Shown one piece after another: positions 10,086 to 19,469 of a stretch of 64,000 nucleotides of DNA. The position numbers were made by a program, and so were the translations under genes. The first letter of the stretch is position 1. The number at the start of each line of letters is the position of its first letter. Below the pieces are notes generated by a model. That model was not told where the DNA came from and made no database searches. It saw nothing but the letters and a program-made list of their open reading frames with translations. The stretch is taken from the NCBI GenBank assembly GCA_936435175.1, contig OW386547.1, forward strand, positions 36,778,945 to 36,842,944, in the 5' to 3' direction. Source of the DNA: Glyphotaelius pellucidus (Eukaryota; Arthropoda; Insecta; Trichoptera; Limnephilidae).

Positions 10086-10532
10086 ACATTATATTTTACA
10101 GTGTTCTTGTGCCTTAAAGCCTTGTTTAGGATCAAGGGAACGTGGAGGCGTTTGGGGGCCCCCAGGACCAAAGGCCCGTGTGAACTGATTAAAAAGCTTG
10201 TAAAATTAAACTAGGGGGGGGGGGATTGTTCTGAGGTACTCTTGTTTTCTTGGTGGTCTTCTTGTCTTCTTATTCAATGGTTTATTCAGCAGGATACAAA
10301 GTATGTATACTAAAAAATAATTAATACAAGAATAGACGAAATATTATGCATCTACTTTAAAATATTCTACTATTCGAAAACTCACCTTAAAATCCCGTAA
10401 ATGAGGTTTACCATCCATATTTTTTTAACATCCTTGATTAATAAACACTAGCATGAAAGGGACTCAATATTTTCCTATGAAAAAAAAATTTGTAACATTT
10501 TAATGACTGAATAAAAAGTTATTCCCCTATTC

Positions 10533-11240
10533 CAGTGGTCGCAACCGCGGCACGCGAGCCACAAACAGCACTTTGGCTACTGAGTGCAGCCCTTCGACGA
10601 ATGACGTGTTTAAAGTAATTTTATTTTACTGATTATTAATAATATTTCATAAAACATATATTGCTTTTCTATCAAAAAAATGACCATAGGTAGGTATTAA
10701 ACAAGTAAAAAAAATCCTATGAGAACAGTACTATTCAGTCTGCCAGGATGCACTGTCGGCGTTTGCGGGGAATCAGACGGTTGAATATTCAATCGAGTGA
10801 ATGTTCATTTTTGTTTCAATCCGCGTTCAGAAATGAACGTTCATCCGTTACTTCCACTTCCCTATATAATGTCGTTGAAATTCGTTTGATTTATGATAAT
10901 AACAACAACAACAACAATATCAGTACTGAGTCATTTAGTTACGAAAATTATCGTTATTTTTAAAATTATCGATATAATTGTTCGTAAGTACTTCGATTTA
11001 ATATTAAAACGTCGCGTCGGTTATTAAAATATTGTAGAAATTATAAAATATGTAAAATTTTATTTATTATGGAAAATATAAAATATTATAGATTATTTAC
11101 TCAAAGTTTTATGCGGCATACCTAGCTTTAACCTTTTTAACCGACTTCTATAAATAGGGTTCTTGTAAAGAAATTTAGCCCCCAGAAGATAACCCAATCT
11201 TTGTACTGCTGATGGTGACTAATGAGTTTGCGGACCACTG
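10533..11240. mobile_element. probable hAT-type non-autonomous relic
   Basis: The left end reads CAGTGGTCGCAACC and the right end, reverse-complemented, CAGTGGTCCGCAAAC, a good hAT-like terminal inverted repeat with one indel. The flanking octamers are CCCTATTC and ACCTATTA; they share CCTATT, so an 8-bp target duplication has decayed or is only partly right. The interior has no transposase-like frame. Confidence 0.5.
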
Positions 11241-11489
11241 ACCTATTAAATTGTGTAAGGAAATATTTCCTCGTTTTATTACTAAACCAGGAAAAATTAT
11301 ACGTAACACAGGTTCATTCTTGATTGCGTATGAATAGCGGGGGATGGCCGGTAATTTAATGTACTGTCTATTTAAATTAATCACAATTATTGATTGCTGG
11401 TTACTAAAAAACTATTAGAATGCTGAGAGCAAAATAATATATAAAGGGTCTTTCATTAAGCGCTTCCTGTCTTAAAAGTTAAATTAAAC

Positions 11490-11514
11490 AAAGTGTGTAC
11501 AATCTCACTGTCAT
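11490..11514. repeat. left flanking repeat of the R1-clade element
   Basis: AAAGTGTGTAxxATCTCACTxTCAT occurs here and at 15444-15468 with three differences over 25 bases. The pair brackets the R1-clade element and is best read as an aged target-site duplication. Confidence 0.55.
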
Positions 11515-11516
11515 AA

Positions 11517-14360
11517 GTGTATTTTTTGTATTTTAAGTACGGTAATGATGTAGGATCTCACATACTGCAGCTAACGCGTGCACTACACGCTCTCAAAGGA
11601 CGTAATGTGATCATAGGCGGTGACTTCAACGCGCGCTCTCCACTCTGGCACGACCACAGAGGAAACAGAACGGAAAGATCGGACGCCGTTGAAGACTTAA
11701 TTGCGGCACAGGGTCTTGTCATCTTAAATGAACCGGGAGACTTAACCACATTCTCAGGTGCAGGTGGAGAAAGTAACATAGATTTAACTCTATGCTCTGG
11801 GTCTATTTGCACCAAAATTAAAAATTGGGAGGTTCATGATGCTGCGGTAGTTAGTGACCATAGACTCATCACCTTTAACCTATGCCTTAGAATTGATGAA
11901 ATCCCGAGGGAAACTTGGCACTTTAAAACTAAGCAGGCAAACTGGGATTTCTTTGGCAGAATATTACGCGATGAAATCAGGGATTTCTATGCCGTTGCTG
12001 CTAGGGAGCCCAATAATTTGGGAAACTTTTTTAACGTGGCGGTGGTCAATGCGGCTAACACGTCTTTGGGAAGATCAAACCCGAAGGCAAAGTTAAAGAC
12101 GCCATGGTGGTCGCGTGAGCTAACTTCCCTCAAAACTTCCTACAAAAGGTCTTACAGGAATTACGGGGAGGCCAGAAAGGGTGGATGTCCCCCCGAAAGA
12201 GAGTCTATCCTTCTGGATGATCTCCGTGCTTCACGTAGGGCGTACCGCTCGGGAATTTGCGAGGCAAAACGAGCTGCGTGGAGGTTGTGGGTGGAAAACG
12301 TGGGTAACTCTAATCCTTGGGAAATTCATAGTGCCATCGGGAAAACGGGAAAAGGATCCGAACGTTACCTGACTAGTGTTACACTTGGACCAGGAAGCGG
12401 GGATGGTGAGAGTACTTGCGTAGCTAGTACTCTCAACATACTGCTGGGAAGGCTAGTCCCTTTAGAATCAGTAACTGGAGAAAACGACCATCATAGACAG
12501 ATCAGAGGTCTGTCACGTCTCATACCTAGCGACCTCTCCCAGGAGGCTTGTCGTATACCACCCTTAACGGAGGCAGAGCTGGACTTAATAATCAAGGGTC
12601 TTGGCCCCACAAAGGCTCCGGGCTTCGATAAACTTAACGGTGCGATCATAAAACAGGTATGGAAATATGCACGTCAGGAATTGTTCACCCTTATGGGAAC
12701 CTGTTTGCGAAAGGGGATTTTTCCCTCAGTATGGAAGAGAGGTGTGCTCAAAATCATTCCAAAAGGTAATGACAAGCCAAGGTCGGATCCAGGAGCCTAC
12801 AGGCCGATAACTCTACTGCCGATTCTTGGAAAAGTCCTTGAAAAAATAATCAGAACCCGCCTAGACTTGACATTATCGCCTCCTTGTGATAGACAGTTTG
12901 GCTTTGTTCCAAAAAAGTCTACTGAGCACGCCATTTTGCATGCGCTCGACTGGGTGAAAATTTGCCCGTTGAAGTATGTGGTAGGAATATTTTTAGACAT
13001 CTCCGGGGCCTTTGACAACGCATGGTGGCCGATGATTCTGTGCAAACTTAAAAATCGCGGGTGCCCCAGTGGCTTATTTAAAATTCTGGCAGATTATTTT
13101 TCAGGTCGAACAGTGTCGGTCTCCCATGGAGCTACCGAGGTAAGCAGAGCTGTCAATATGGGATGCCCCCAAGGATCGGTTCTTGGACCCACACTTTGGA
13201 ACGTACTCTTTGATGACCTTCTCAGGTTGCCCTTACCTGAAGGTTGCACCTTGGTAGCTTACGCGGATGATTTATTTTTGTTAGTCTCGGGGGGCAACCG
13301 GACGGAAGTCGAAAGAAAAGCTGAAGAGTGTCTGAGACGCATACTGATATGGGGAGAAATGAACAAGCTGGCCTTCGCCCCCCACAAGACTGTTGGTCTC
13401 CTGATGAAGGGTTCTCTCAGTCGTACGAGAAACCCCTCAATCCGAATTGGGAGTACTCATATTAAATTCGTTGAACAGTGTAGGTACTTAGGTGTTGTTC
13501 TTGATAGATCGTCATCGTTCCTGGCACACGTCAAGAGTATTTCAAGCAAAGCCCAATCCCTATTTCTAAAGCTCAGAAGACTCTCCACATCTGAGTGGGG
13601 ACTGCGGAGTCCGGCGCTGCGACTGTTATACAGTTGCGTGTATGTGGCTCAAGTCGCATACGCATCTTCTGTGTGGTCGCATCGGTTGGACAACGTGATG
13701 ATACAACTGGCGCTGAAACGGGGCCAACGCACTCCCCTGCTTGCTCTTACGGGTGCCTACAGGACTGTAGCATCTGACGCACTCCCAGTACTGGCTGGAC
13801 AGATGCCGATTGATCTTGAAATCAAAGAAATCTTAGCAAGAAAGGATCTCATCAAAGGTAAGGCTGTTGTCCACCTAGGAGCGACTCTTACTCCTGGCGG
13901 AGCCATGCGTCTTCCAGCATTATTGAGAGAGATGAGAATGAAAAGCCTCGATGTATGGCAGAGTCGATGGGATAGGTCGATAAGGGGGAGATGGACTCAC
14001 TCCTTCTTCCCCTCAGTTAAAGCCAGGATGGAAGGGGCCTTCCTCAAGCTGGACCACTATGTGATCCAGATGTTAACAGGACATGGAGAATTCCGGGGAA
14101 GACTGTTCAGCCTCAGTCTCTCTCGGAGTGCAGGATGCGCATGTGGTGAGGAAAACCAAACGGCCATGCACATTCTGTGGCACTGTCCGATCATGATGGA
14201 TGCTCGAGAGGAAATGCTTGAGGGTTTGCAAGGTATTACTACCAGGCCGGTTTGGAACTCCGACCTGGTATCGAACAAGGTGAATTTTGAGTGCCTAAAA
14301 AAATTTGTCAATGTATGGGTGGAGAGATGGGATGCGCTTAGAGTCGTTGAACTAGAATAA
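11517..14360 (+). CDS. R1-clade LINE ORF2 protein, N-terminally truncated (endonuclease/reverse transcriptase)
   Basis: The 947-codon frame is uninterrupted. Domains in order: C-terminal two-thirds of an APE-type endonuclease, with GGDFNARSPLWHDHRG near residue 34, SNIDLTLCS near 90 and VVSDHRLITF near 113; a linker with DDLRASRRAYRSGICEAKR; then reverse transcriptase with APGFDKLNG, YRPITLLPILGKVLEKII, QFGFVPKKSTEHAI, FLDISGAFDNAWWP, MGCPQGSVLGPTLWN and the catalytic YADD at residues 582-585. Near residue 873 lies CACGEENQTAMHILWHCP, the CCHC-type motif found at the C-terminus of R1/TRAS/I-like elements. The protein would nick target DNA and copy its own RNA in the nucleus. The apparent start ATG lies in flanking DNA, so the true start is missing. 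The wording DISGAFDNAWWP places it in the R1 group. An intact frame suggests fairly recent insertion. Confidence 0.92.
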   Translation: MYFLYFKYGNDVGSHILQLTRALHALKGRNVIIGGDFNARSPLWHDHRGNRTERSDAVEDLIAAQGLVILNEPGDLTTFSGAGGESNIDLTLCSGSICTKIKNWEVHDAAVVSDHRLITFNLCLRIDEIPRETWHFKTKQANWDFFGRILRDEIRDFYAVAAREPNNLGNFFNVAVVNAANTSLGRSNPKAKLKTPWWSRELTSLKTSYKRSYRNYGEARKGGCPPERESILLDDLRASRRAYRSGICEAKRAAWRLWVENVGNSNPWEIHSAIGKTGKGSERYLTSVTLGPGSGDGESTCVASTLNILLGRLVPLESVTGENDHHRQIRGLSRLIPSDLSQEACRIPPLTEAELDLIIKGLGPTKAPGFDKLNGAIIKQVWKYARQELFTLMGTCLRKGIFPSVWKRGVLKIIPKGNDKPRSDPGAYRPITLLPILGKVLEKIIRTRLDLTLSPPCDRQFGFVPKKSTEHAILHALDWVKICPLKYVVGIFLDISGAFDNAWWPMILCKLKNRGCPSGLFKILADYFSGRTVSVSHGATEVSRAVNMGCPQGSVLGPTLWNVLFDDLLRLPLPEGCTLVAYADDLFLLVSGGNRTEVERKAEECLRRILIWGEMNKLAFAPHKTVGLLMKGSLSRTRNPSIRIGSTHIKFVEQCRYLGVVLDRSSSFLAHVKSISSKAQSLFLKLRRLSTSEWGLRSPALRLLYSCVYVAQVAYASSVWSHRLDNVMIQLALKRGQRTPLLALTGAYRTVASDALPVLAGQMPIDLEIKEILARKDLIKGKAVVHLGATLTPGGAMRLPALLREMRMKSLDVWQSRWDRSIRGRWTHSFFPSVKARMEGAFLKLDHYVIQMLTGHGEFRGRLFSLSLSRSAGCACGEENQTAMHILWHCPIMMDAREEMLEGLQGITTRPVWNSDLVSNKVNFECLKKFVNVWVERWDALRVVELE

Positions 14361-15443
14361 AATCATTACTTCGTTTCAGGTGCCTGGTGTGCTGCTCCTG
14401 CAGGGACTAGTATCCTTGGGAATTAGAAATGTTCTGAATCGTATGCCATGATTTATGCTATGTAACTCTAATTATTATTTTACTTATTTTGCTCTTTTTC
14501 TGTTGTCTTAATAACTGCATATATATACTGCGTATGAATATATTTTTTTTTTTTCTTTGTAGCCATGTACTTATTTTATTGCAGCCATGGTAATATAAAA
14601 TAGGCTAGAATTTTTTTTTTTTTTTTATGAATTTCCTCACTTTTTTATTTATTTTTTTTTTTCTTCTAGGAATGATACTGGAATCCTTTAAATATTTTAA
14701 CCGTTTATAAAACCGGCTAGAATTGTACTGCTTCTTCGTCTGTACTGTTACTCCCTCCCCATAAGGGGGTGGAATAGCCCCCTTGTCCCTGCCTGGCACA
14801 GGTGGTGCCCTTAATTTATACTATCTGCAAGCGCAGTGCTTCCTGCACTGTCACTGCGCCACCCCTGATGTAGCGGTAGCAGTGAGAGGTGGGTTCCTTT
14901 CGACCCTGATCTCCAGTTCTCTTGTGGTCCTGTCGGCTGGAGTGAGTTACTTAGTCCCCTGGGTTCTTCAGAAGTCTCTTCTCCACTATCCCACCATCTT
15001 CATAGGGGTCACGTCTGGCCACTGTGCTGCCAGGGACGGTGTGAAGGGTTTGAAGGGCCAACTTTCCTTCCACTGCTCACTGTCTATCCTCAGGACTGCC
15101 TGTGGCTTGCCAGAAGCTCTAGATGCTGCTCTTGTGCTGTGGCTGCCGTGGGAACATGTTTCAATTGCTTTTTCTTTCTAATTTATATTTCTCTTTAAAT
15201 GCTGTCTCTCCGCTAGCTTCAAGAACGAGAACAAACTGCCTCGGATGAGAACACTTAAAAAAAAATTTTTTGGTATGTTTAATTGTATGTTGTGCCGTGT
15301 AGGGACAGTCGGGGGCTTTTAGAATCATTTCAAAGTAGCTTCGTTTAAAAAATAAATTTAGAGTCTTGATGTGAGAACCGATAGAGGGACCAATCTGGTC
15401 CTTAAAACGGTTCGGGAAAGTGGTGGGTGCCCTCGACTGTCAT
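14361..15443 (+). other. 3' UTR of the R1-clade element
   Basis: Non-coding, beginning after the TAA at 14360, with T-rich runs at 14535-14660 and a GC-richer part from 14740 to 15180. A 132-codon frame at 14783-15181 lacks similarity to anything I know and is probably chance in this GC-richer part. The UTR ends at the right flanking repeat at 15444. Confidence 0.6.
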
Positions 15444-15468
15444 AAAGTGTGTAATATCTCACTATCAT

Positions 15469-15829
15469 CGAATTTTTTTATTAATTTGAAACGCCTATGG
15501 TTGTAACAGTAACACAAAAATAACGCAAAAAAACAGCAATTTTTTTTGTATTTTTATTTATTTGAATTTTTAGATGATATCGTTGACAGCTTTACTTCAA
15601 TTGCCTCAATAAAGGTTGTATTTGGGTTAATGTAAAGAATGTTACGGTTACGAAAAACAGCTTTGCATTGAGAAGTTTCAATTTCAGTTGATCAACTCGA
15701 CACTTGAAAGCATTTTGACAAGTGTGAACATTCTTTCAACAAAGTTGAACGAGGATTAAAACAATTTTTGTAATTTTTAATTTTTTTTTAAATTTAACTT
15801 TTATGAGTAAAACCTCAAATTGTATATTT
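15469..15829. other. no gene seen
   Basis: AT-rich; it contains AACAAAGTTGAACGAG and TTGATCAACTC words that recur in inverted form near 16330-16360, on the other side of the foldback element. This hints that the inverted arms extend somewhat further than annotated. Confidence 0.3.
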
Positions 15830-15898
15830 AATTAAATGAAGACACTATGAACGAAACTTAATCGAAAATCTGAAAACAGAGAAATCAAAAAAAGATAT

Positions 15899-15957
15899 TG
15901 GCACCTCTGGGACCCGAACCTAGGACCTCTCTCTTTCCGGGCGAATGCTCTGACTAA
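15899..15957 (-). repeat. partial tRNA-like domain, left arm
   Basis: Minus-strand T-arm and anticodon half: TTCGGGTCCCAGAG and CGCCCGGAAAGAGAGAGG. The D-arm side is cut at GTCAGAG. It mirrors the domain at 16179-16251. Confidence 0.55.
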
Positions 15958-16178
15958 ATAATAATATTCATCCTAGACTTGCAGAAAAGTCAATAGATGT
16001 CGCATATAAAATAAAATGGATACAAATTTATCCAGACACCAACTAGATTGCATTTAGTTCGGGTTTGAATCATACATAAAGATGGCAGCCAATAAAAATA
16101 TGCGTTAAGAAAATGAAGATAATATGGGTGGTTCTTAGTCGAAGTATGGTACAGTTAAAAGTGACCGAATTGGATATC

Positions 16179-16251
16179 GACACCTTATCTCAGTGGTCAG
16201 AGCACTCGCCCGGAAAGAGAGAGGTTCTGGGTTCGAGTCCCAGAGGTATCA
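16179..16251 (+). repeat. tRNA-like domain (pseudo-tRNA), right arm
   Basis: GACACCT..AGGTATC acceptor strands, CTCAGTGGTCAGAG D-arm (A-box-like), a CCGGAAA anticodon loop (GGA in the anticodon position) and a CTGGG TTCGAGT CCCAG T-arm. Position 33 is C, not the invariant T of real tRNAs, so it is a derived promoter module. Confidence 0.6.
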
Positions 16252-16365
16252 ATATCTTTTTCTGACTTTTCTGTTTCCAGATTTTCGATTGAGTTTCGCT
16301 CATAGTGTCTTCATTTAATTAAATATTACAATTTTTGTCGTTCAATAAAAGTTGATCAACTAAAA

Positions 16366-16620
16366 TTGAAAGGAATGGTAATGACTTTTTTCTCTATTTT
16401 TCTCATATCTGGTTATTTTGTCACTATTCTCATTCTTGCTGTGAATTGTGCGCACTTTGTTAACAAAAATTCTAAACGCAGTGACGTCAAAATCGAAAAT
16501 GCTGGCGTAATAGAAACAAAATATTTTGATAATCTTCTCAGAAAAAAGCGCTCACCATATTACGAATCAAATCAAACAAAATGCTCGCGAATCTTCCTTA
16601 ATCCTAGAATCGTTTAAACA
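16366..16620 (+). CDS. candidate small secreted peptide precursor (unidentified)
   Basis: The 83-codon frame (better start probably the second ATG, at 16378) begins with a strong hydrophobic stretch, MTFFSIFLISGYFVTILILA, then VNCAHF, which reads as a signal peptide with cleavage after NCA. It is followed by NKNSKR, then a spacer SDVKIENAGVIETKYFDNLL, then RKKR and SPYYESNQTKCSRIF. Two dibasic or tetrabasic sites around short segments are the layout of a neuropeptide or hormone precursor. I do not recognise the peptide. There is only one cysteine after the last site, so a disulfide partner would need another exon. It could equally be a chance frame in AT-rich DNA next to a transposon, and no promoter or intron signals settle it. 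Confidence 0.3.
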
Positions 16621-17574
16621 TCGTAAGATCTTTCGTCCCAAGTAAAACCTCTAATGATATTTCGATCTAATATGCCGATCTAATCAAACGATCAAAGAAA
16701 GCTTCCTGCAAAAGTTTGAATCAACCAATTAACTAAAATAACAAAATTACAGGTTGAACGAATCCAAAGTCCAATTTAGCAATAGTTAAGTGTGATTTAT
16801 GCTCTTAAAATCTTTACCTATCTCAATTTTCAAAGAATCTTAAAAAACTTTGACGCGAGAAACCGCATAATCATTTATCCAGAAACAATTACGTTTAATT
16901 CATAATGTGTATTCAATTAAATGTTTCCTTATTACTCATGAAGCTCTTGACCGCGTATGACGTAGTCGTGCGGTGATTTTAGTTCATTCATGCTTTTAAA
17001 TTACTCCTGAAAAATTGTCGGGAACTCCCGCGCAGTTTTTGCTTCCTCTCTTTCCGGAAACGATTTAGAGTTCCGTTGGTCCAAATTAACAGCGTAATTA
17101 ATTTATCGTTAATACTATTGTTTGATCAATTAATTAAAATTACATCATAAAGGGTAAATTATTTGTTTGACTGCTTCTGCGGCCTACGTCACAGATGATC
17201 AAATGCATGAAATTTCAGCTTCAGTTTATGAATTTCCTGCTACGACGCGGTTCTCTTGAAAACCTGATTCACTCCATATTTTTCTTAAAAAGACTTTCCT
17301 CGTAGCATCCCTAAAGGTGATAGGCTCTGAAGAAAATCGTCCCTTAGGGTATTCTGGCTGGAGTTTGGAAAAAATGAAAAGTTCATGTAAGAGTATTTAT
17401 TTATTTTTAATTTCACGCTCGGCTGGAAATTTACATGTATTTTTTTAACAAAGAACATCTAAATTTGCATAACCAAATCAAAAACAAAAACACGGTCAAA
17501 ACCGAATTGAAATAAAAACTTTTAGATTAGAAAACTGTAATGAATTTCGTATTCAATGATTCCATTCTGGTGTT
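16621..17574. other. no gene seen
   Basis: AT-rich sequence without a convincing frame or repeat structure. It is the longest stretch in this part of the window that matches none of the local repeat families, so it may be unique intergenic or intronic DNA. Confidence 0.3.
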
Positions 17575-17995
17575 CATAATTTATTTATTTATGTTATTTG
17601 TCTTTTTAAACGCCCGTAGGGCTTTCCCATATAGTGCAATACATGTTTTTGACAAAATACAGGAAATAACATAAAATATAAGAAACAAAATATAGGTAAC
17701 ACAAAATGTAAGAGTTGACACAAAATAGGTAACATAGAACTTTGATAAGTAAAAATAGAGGTAAAGATGGTTTATGGAGTAGGAATAAATAGTTGGCACT
17801 TACGTCGTTTGAAGTTTGACAAATTAATTTTATTATCAAATACATCCATATTGTTTAAATATTTGTTACCAAGACTGTGTAAACGCAGTATTAGAGAATG
17901 CAAACTATATTTGGAATGAGATGTGTGTATATGAAATGTCAATATTTGTCTAGTCGTTCGTATGGGTACATGTAGATTTATCAATTACAGGAGTT
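17575..17995 (-). mobile_element. LINE 3' end (minus), C-terminal remnant
   Basis: The minus frame holds VPIRTTRQILTFHIHTS, KYSLHSLILRLHSLGNKYLN and DNKINLSNFKRR, which is the C-terminal region of a jockey/CR1-like LINE ORF2 (xPxRTTRQ...LF...SLxxRLxxLGN...FK). The non-coding tail follows to lower coordinates and ends in AAATAA units near 17580. It is 5' truncated. 17996-18404 has no gene, but a decayed B-box (minus GGTTCACAACC) lies near 18219, perhaps from an old tRNA-SINE. Confidence 0.6.
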
Positions 17996-18404
17996 CACAA
18001 CAGTGGAAAAAACGATATAAAAACGAATGATGTGATGTGTATAATAATATAGTTAACCAATGACTAAATAAAATATCTAAAAGAGGATAATAGCGGAGAA
18101 CAAACAGCAGAACAAAAATGACGGCAAAGTTACCAATAAAACATTCTGTTCAAATAGTAGTATAATAAAAAAGGCGACCAAAGTAGGCTGTCGAAATGTT
18201 TATACCTATTCATTAGCAGGTTGTGAACCCGCGACCTCTGGGTTTTTGAACGATTTTACTTTCCCGCAAGATTAATCTGTGTTGACCATATTTGTTAAAT
18301 ATGTATTTCGTGATCTGTTCACGTCTAACAACGAATAAATGCCTAAATTGGTTTGTAAAATGCATATCTTCCGAAAACACTAAAGCCCAGTTGTTCCGCA
18401 GAAA

Positions 18405-18680
18405 TTAAAATTTAACATTGTCATCAAATGGCCATTCAGCGCCATTTTTTTTAATACATGAAAGGTTTCCGTTAAACGCCGATTCTGTCAAATTGTAATA
18501 AGTAGACAAGCTTAACATCGCGATTGTTTCGTCCTCTTCTGTTGATCGTAATTTGTTCAAAAGCTGAAACGGACTTAGAATCGGCGTGTAACGGGAGCCT
18601 TGCAACTGCCAAAAAACAAAATCGCATTTGATGAGTTTATAACATGTAAATTTTTGCAAAACAACTGGGCCTAGGGTCAT
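18405..18680 (-). pseudogene. 91-codon frame with weak resemblance to class I PITP; possible exon relic
   Basis: The minus frame contains TCYKLIKCDFVFWQLQG, which is close in wording to the TCYKLVxCxFKWFGLQG segment of insect class I phosphatidylinositol-transfer proteins as I remember it. Downstream text (RSTEEDETIAML) is only vaguely like the following PITP helix, and the rest does not match. A splice-acceptor-like TTTTTTGGCAG lies inside the frame just before TTGCAAGG, so part of the frame could be intron. If related, this would be a degenerate exon or retrocopy. I give it low weight. Confidence 0.2.
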
Positions 18681-18807
18681 GGGTATACCAATAATATTGC
18701 ACTATCTTCCACGTAACACATCACTAGCCCAGTCCCTTTGGTAAAATTCAAAGGGGTTGTAGTACCCTTTACACACAGAGTTCGGAGCGGGACGTGCCCC
18801 GCGCCGC

Positions 18808-18891
18808 TTCAGGCCGCCGCGCAGAAAGGTAAAGACCGAAAGTAAGATAACGGCTTACAGCGCGTGAGACTTTTCTGCGCGGCGGCCTGAA
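18808..18891. repeat. GC-rich 20-bp perfect inverted repeat
   Basis: TTCAGGCCGCCGCGCAGAAA at 18808-18827 is the exact reverse complement of 18872-18891, around a 44-nt spacer. The GC-rich arms stand out from AT-rich flanks and can form a stable hairpin. Probably the end of a decayed MITE. Confidence 0.6.
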
Positions 18892-19265
18892 CCTCCTTTG
18901 AAAAGTCGTTAAAGGTGATGAAAAAAATGGTGACCGGACAGCTCAAAGTAACCAATCAACTCAGAACCTCCTCTGAAAAGTCATTAAAAGTTATAAAAAA
19001 TTGATTAAATAGGTTGCATTAGGTTGGGTTATGGGATATTTTTAATAAAAAAATTTCATTGCTTTAATGACTTTTCGAAGACATGTTAAGTTGACTTAAT
19101 TCTGGCTTGGCACGGAACCGAAAAAATACATAAAAAAATTAGTTTAAAAAGATATGTTAGTTTAGGGTTATGGGTTACGGGCTATTTTTCATATATTTAA
19201 AAAAAGTTTTTAATGACTTTTCAAAGAGGTATTGAGTTGAGTTGATCCTGAGTCGTCATACTGAG
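18892..19265. repeat. repeat E foldbacks, two adjacent decayed copies
   Basis: Arms CTTTGAAAAGTC.TTAAA.GT..T.AAAAAA at 18897 and 18972, with inverted partners TTTAATGACTTTTC.AAG near 19060 and 19215, enclose TTAGGTTGGGTTATGGG-type centres. They belong with the foldbacks at 3719, 29170 and 33235. Confidence 0.5.
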
Positions 19266-19469
19266 CACTGAACAGACAATATTACAAAACTTCAAATATA
19301 AATGCCTTCCATGTTCATTTGAGTGAAAACCAATGTCGCCACTTATGTACTTGATACTTTTCGACTATTAGATCGAGAAACCCAATAATTTTATTTGATT
19401 TTAAATTTGTACTGAGAGACCGTAATCATTTGGTAACAGAAACTTTCAATCTATTGCGACTAAAATACA

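Larger units (their letters stand above)
11515..15443 (+). mobile_element. 5'-truncated R1-clade non-LTR retrotransposon
   Basis: About 3.9 kb between near-identical 25-bp flanks. It has a truncated endonuclease start, a full reverse transcriptase, a C-terminal zinc-binding motif and a 1.1-kb 3' UTR. ORF1 and roughly the first 100-150 residues of the endonuclease are absent, as expected after incomplete reverse transcription. No long poly(A) is present at the right end, which ends CCCTCGACTGTCAT before the flank. Confidence 0.8.
15830..16330. mobile_element. tRNA-like SINE-like element copy 2 with inverted tRNA-bearing arms
   Basis: About 130 bp at 15830-15957 is the reverse complement of 16195-16328, with roughly 90% identity by eye. 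Each arm contains part or all of a tRNA-like block plus the tail CTGTTTCCAGATTTTCGATT...CATTTAATTAAAT, which points outward at both ends. The centre (15963-16178) is the same core as in copies 1 and 3: TATTCATCCTAGACTTGCAG, AAAGTCAATAGATG, GGATAC..TTATCCAGACACC, ATTTAGTTCGGG. The right half (15963-16330) is thus a complete family unit and the left arm is an inverted partial second unit. Confidence 0.7.

Noticed and set aside
14783..15181. 132-codon plus frame after the R1-clade ORF
   Set aside because: It lies in the element's 3' UTR, is cysteine- and leucine-rich without domain features, and has no reason to be translated.
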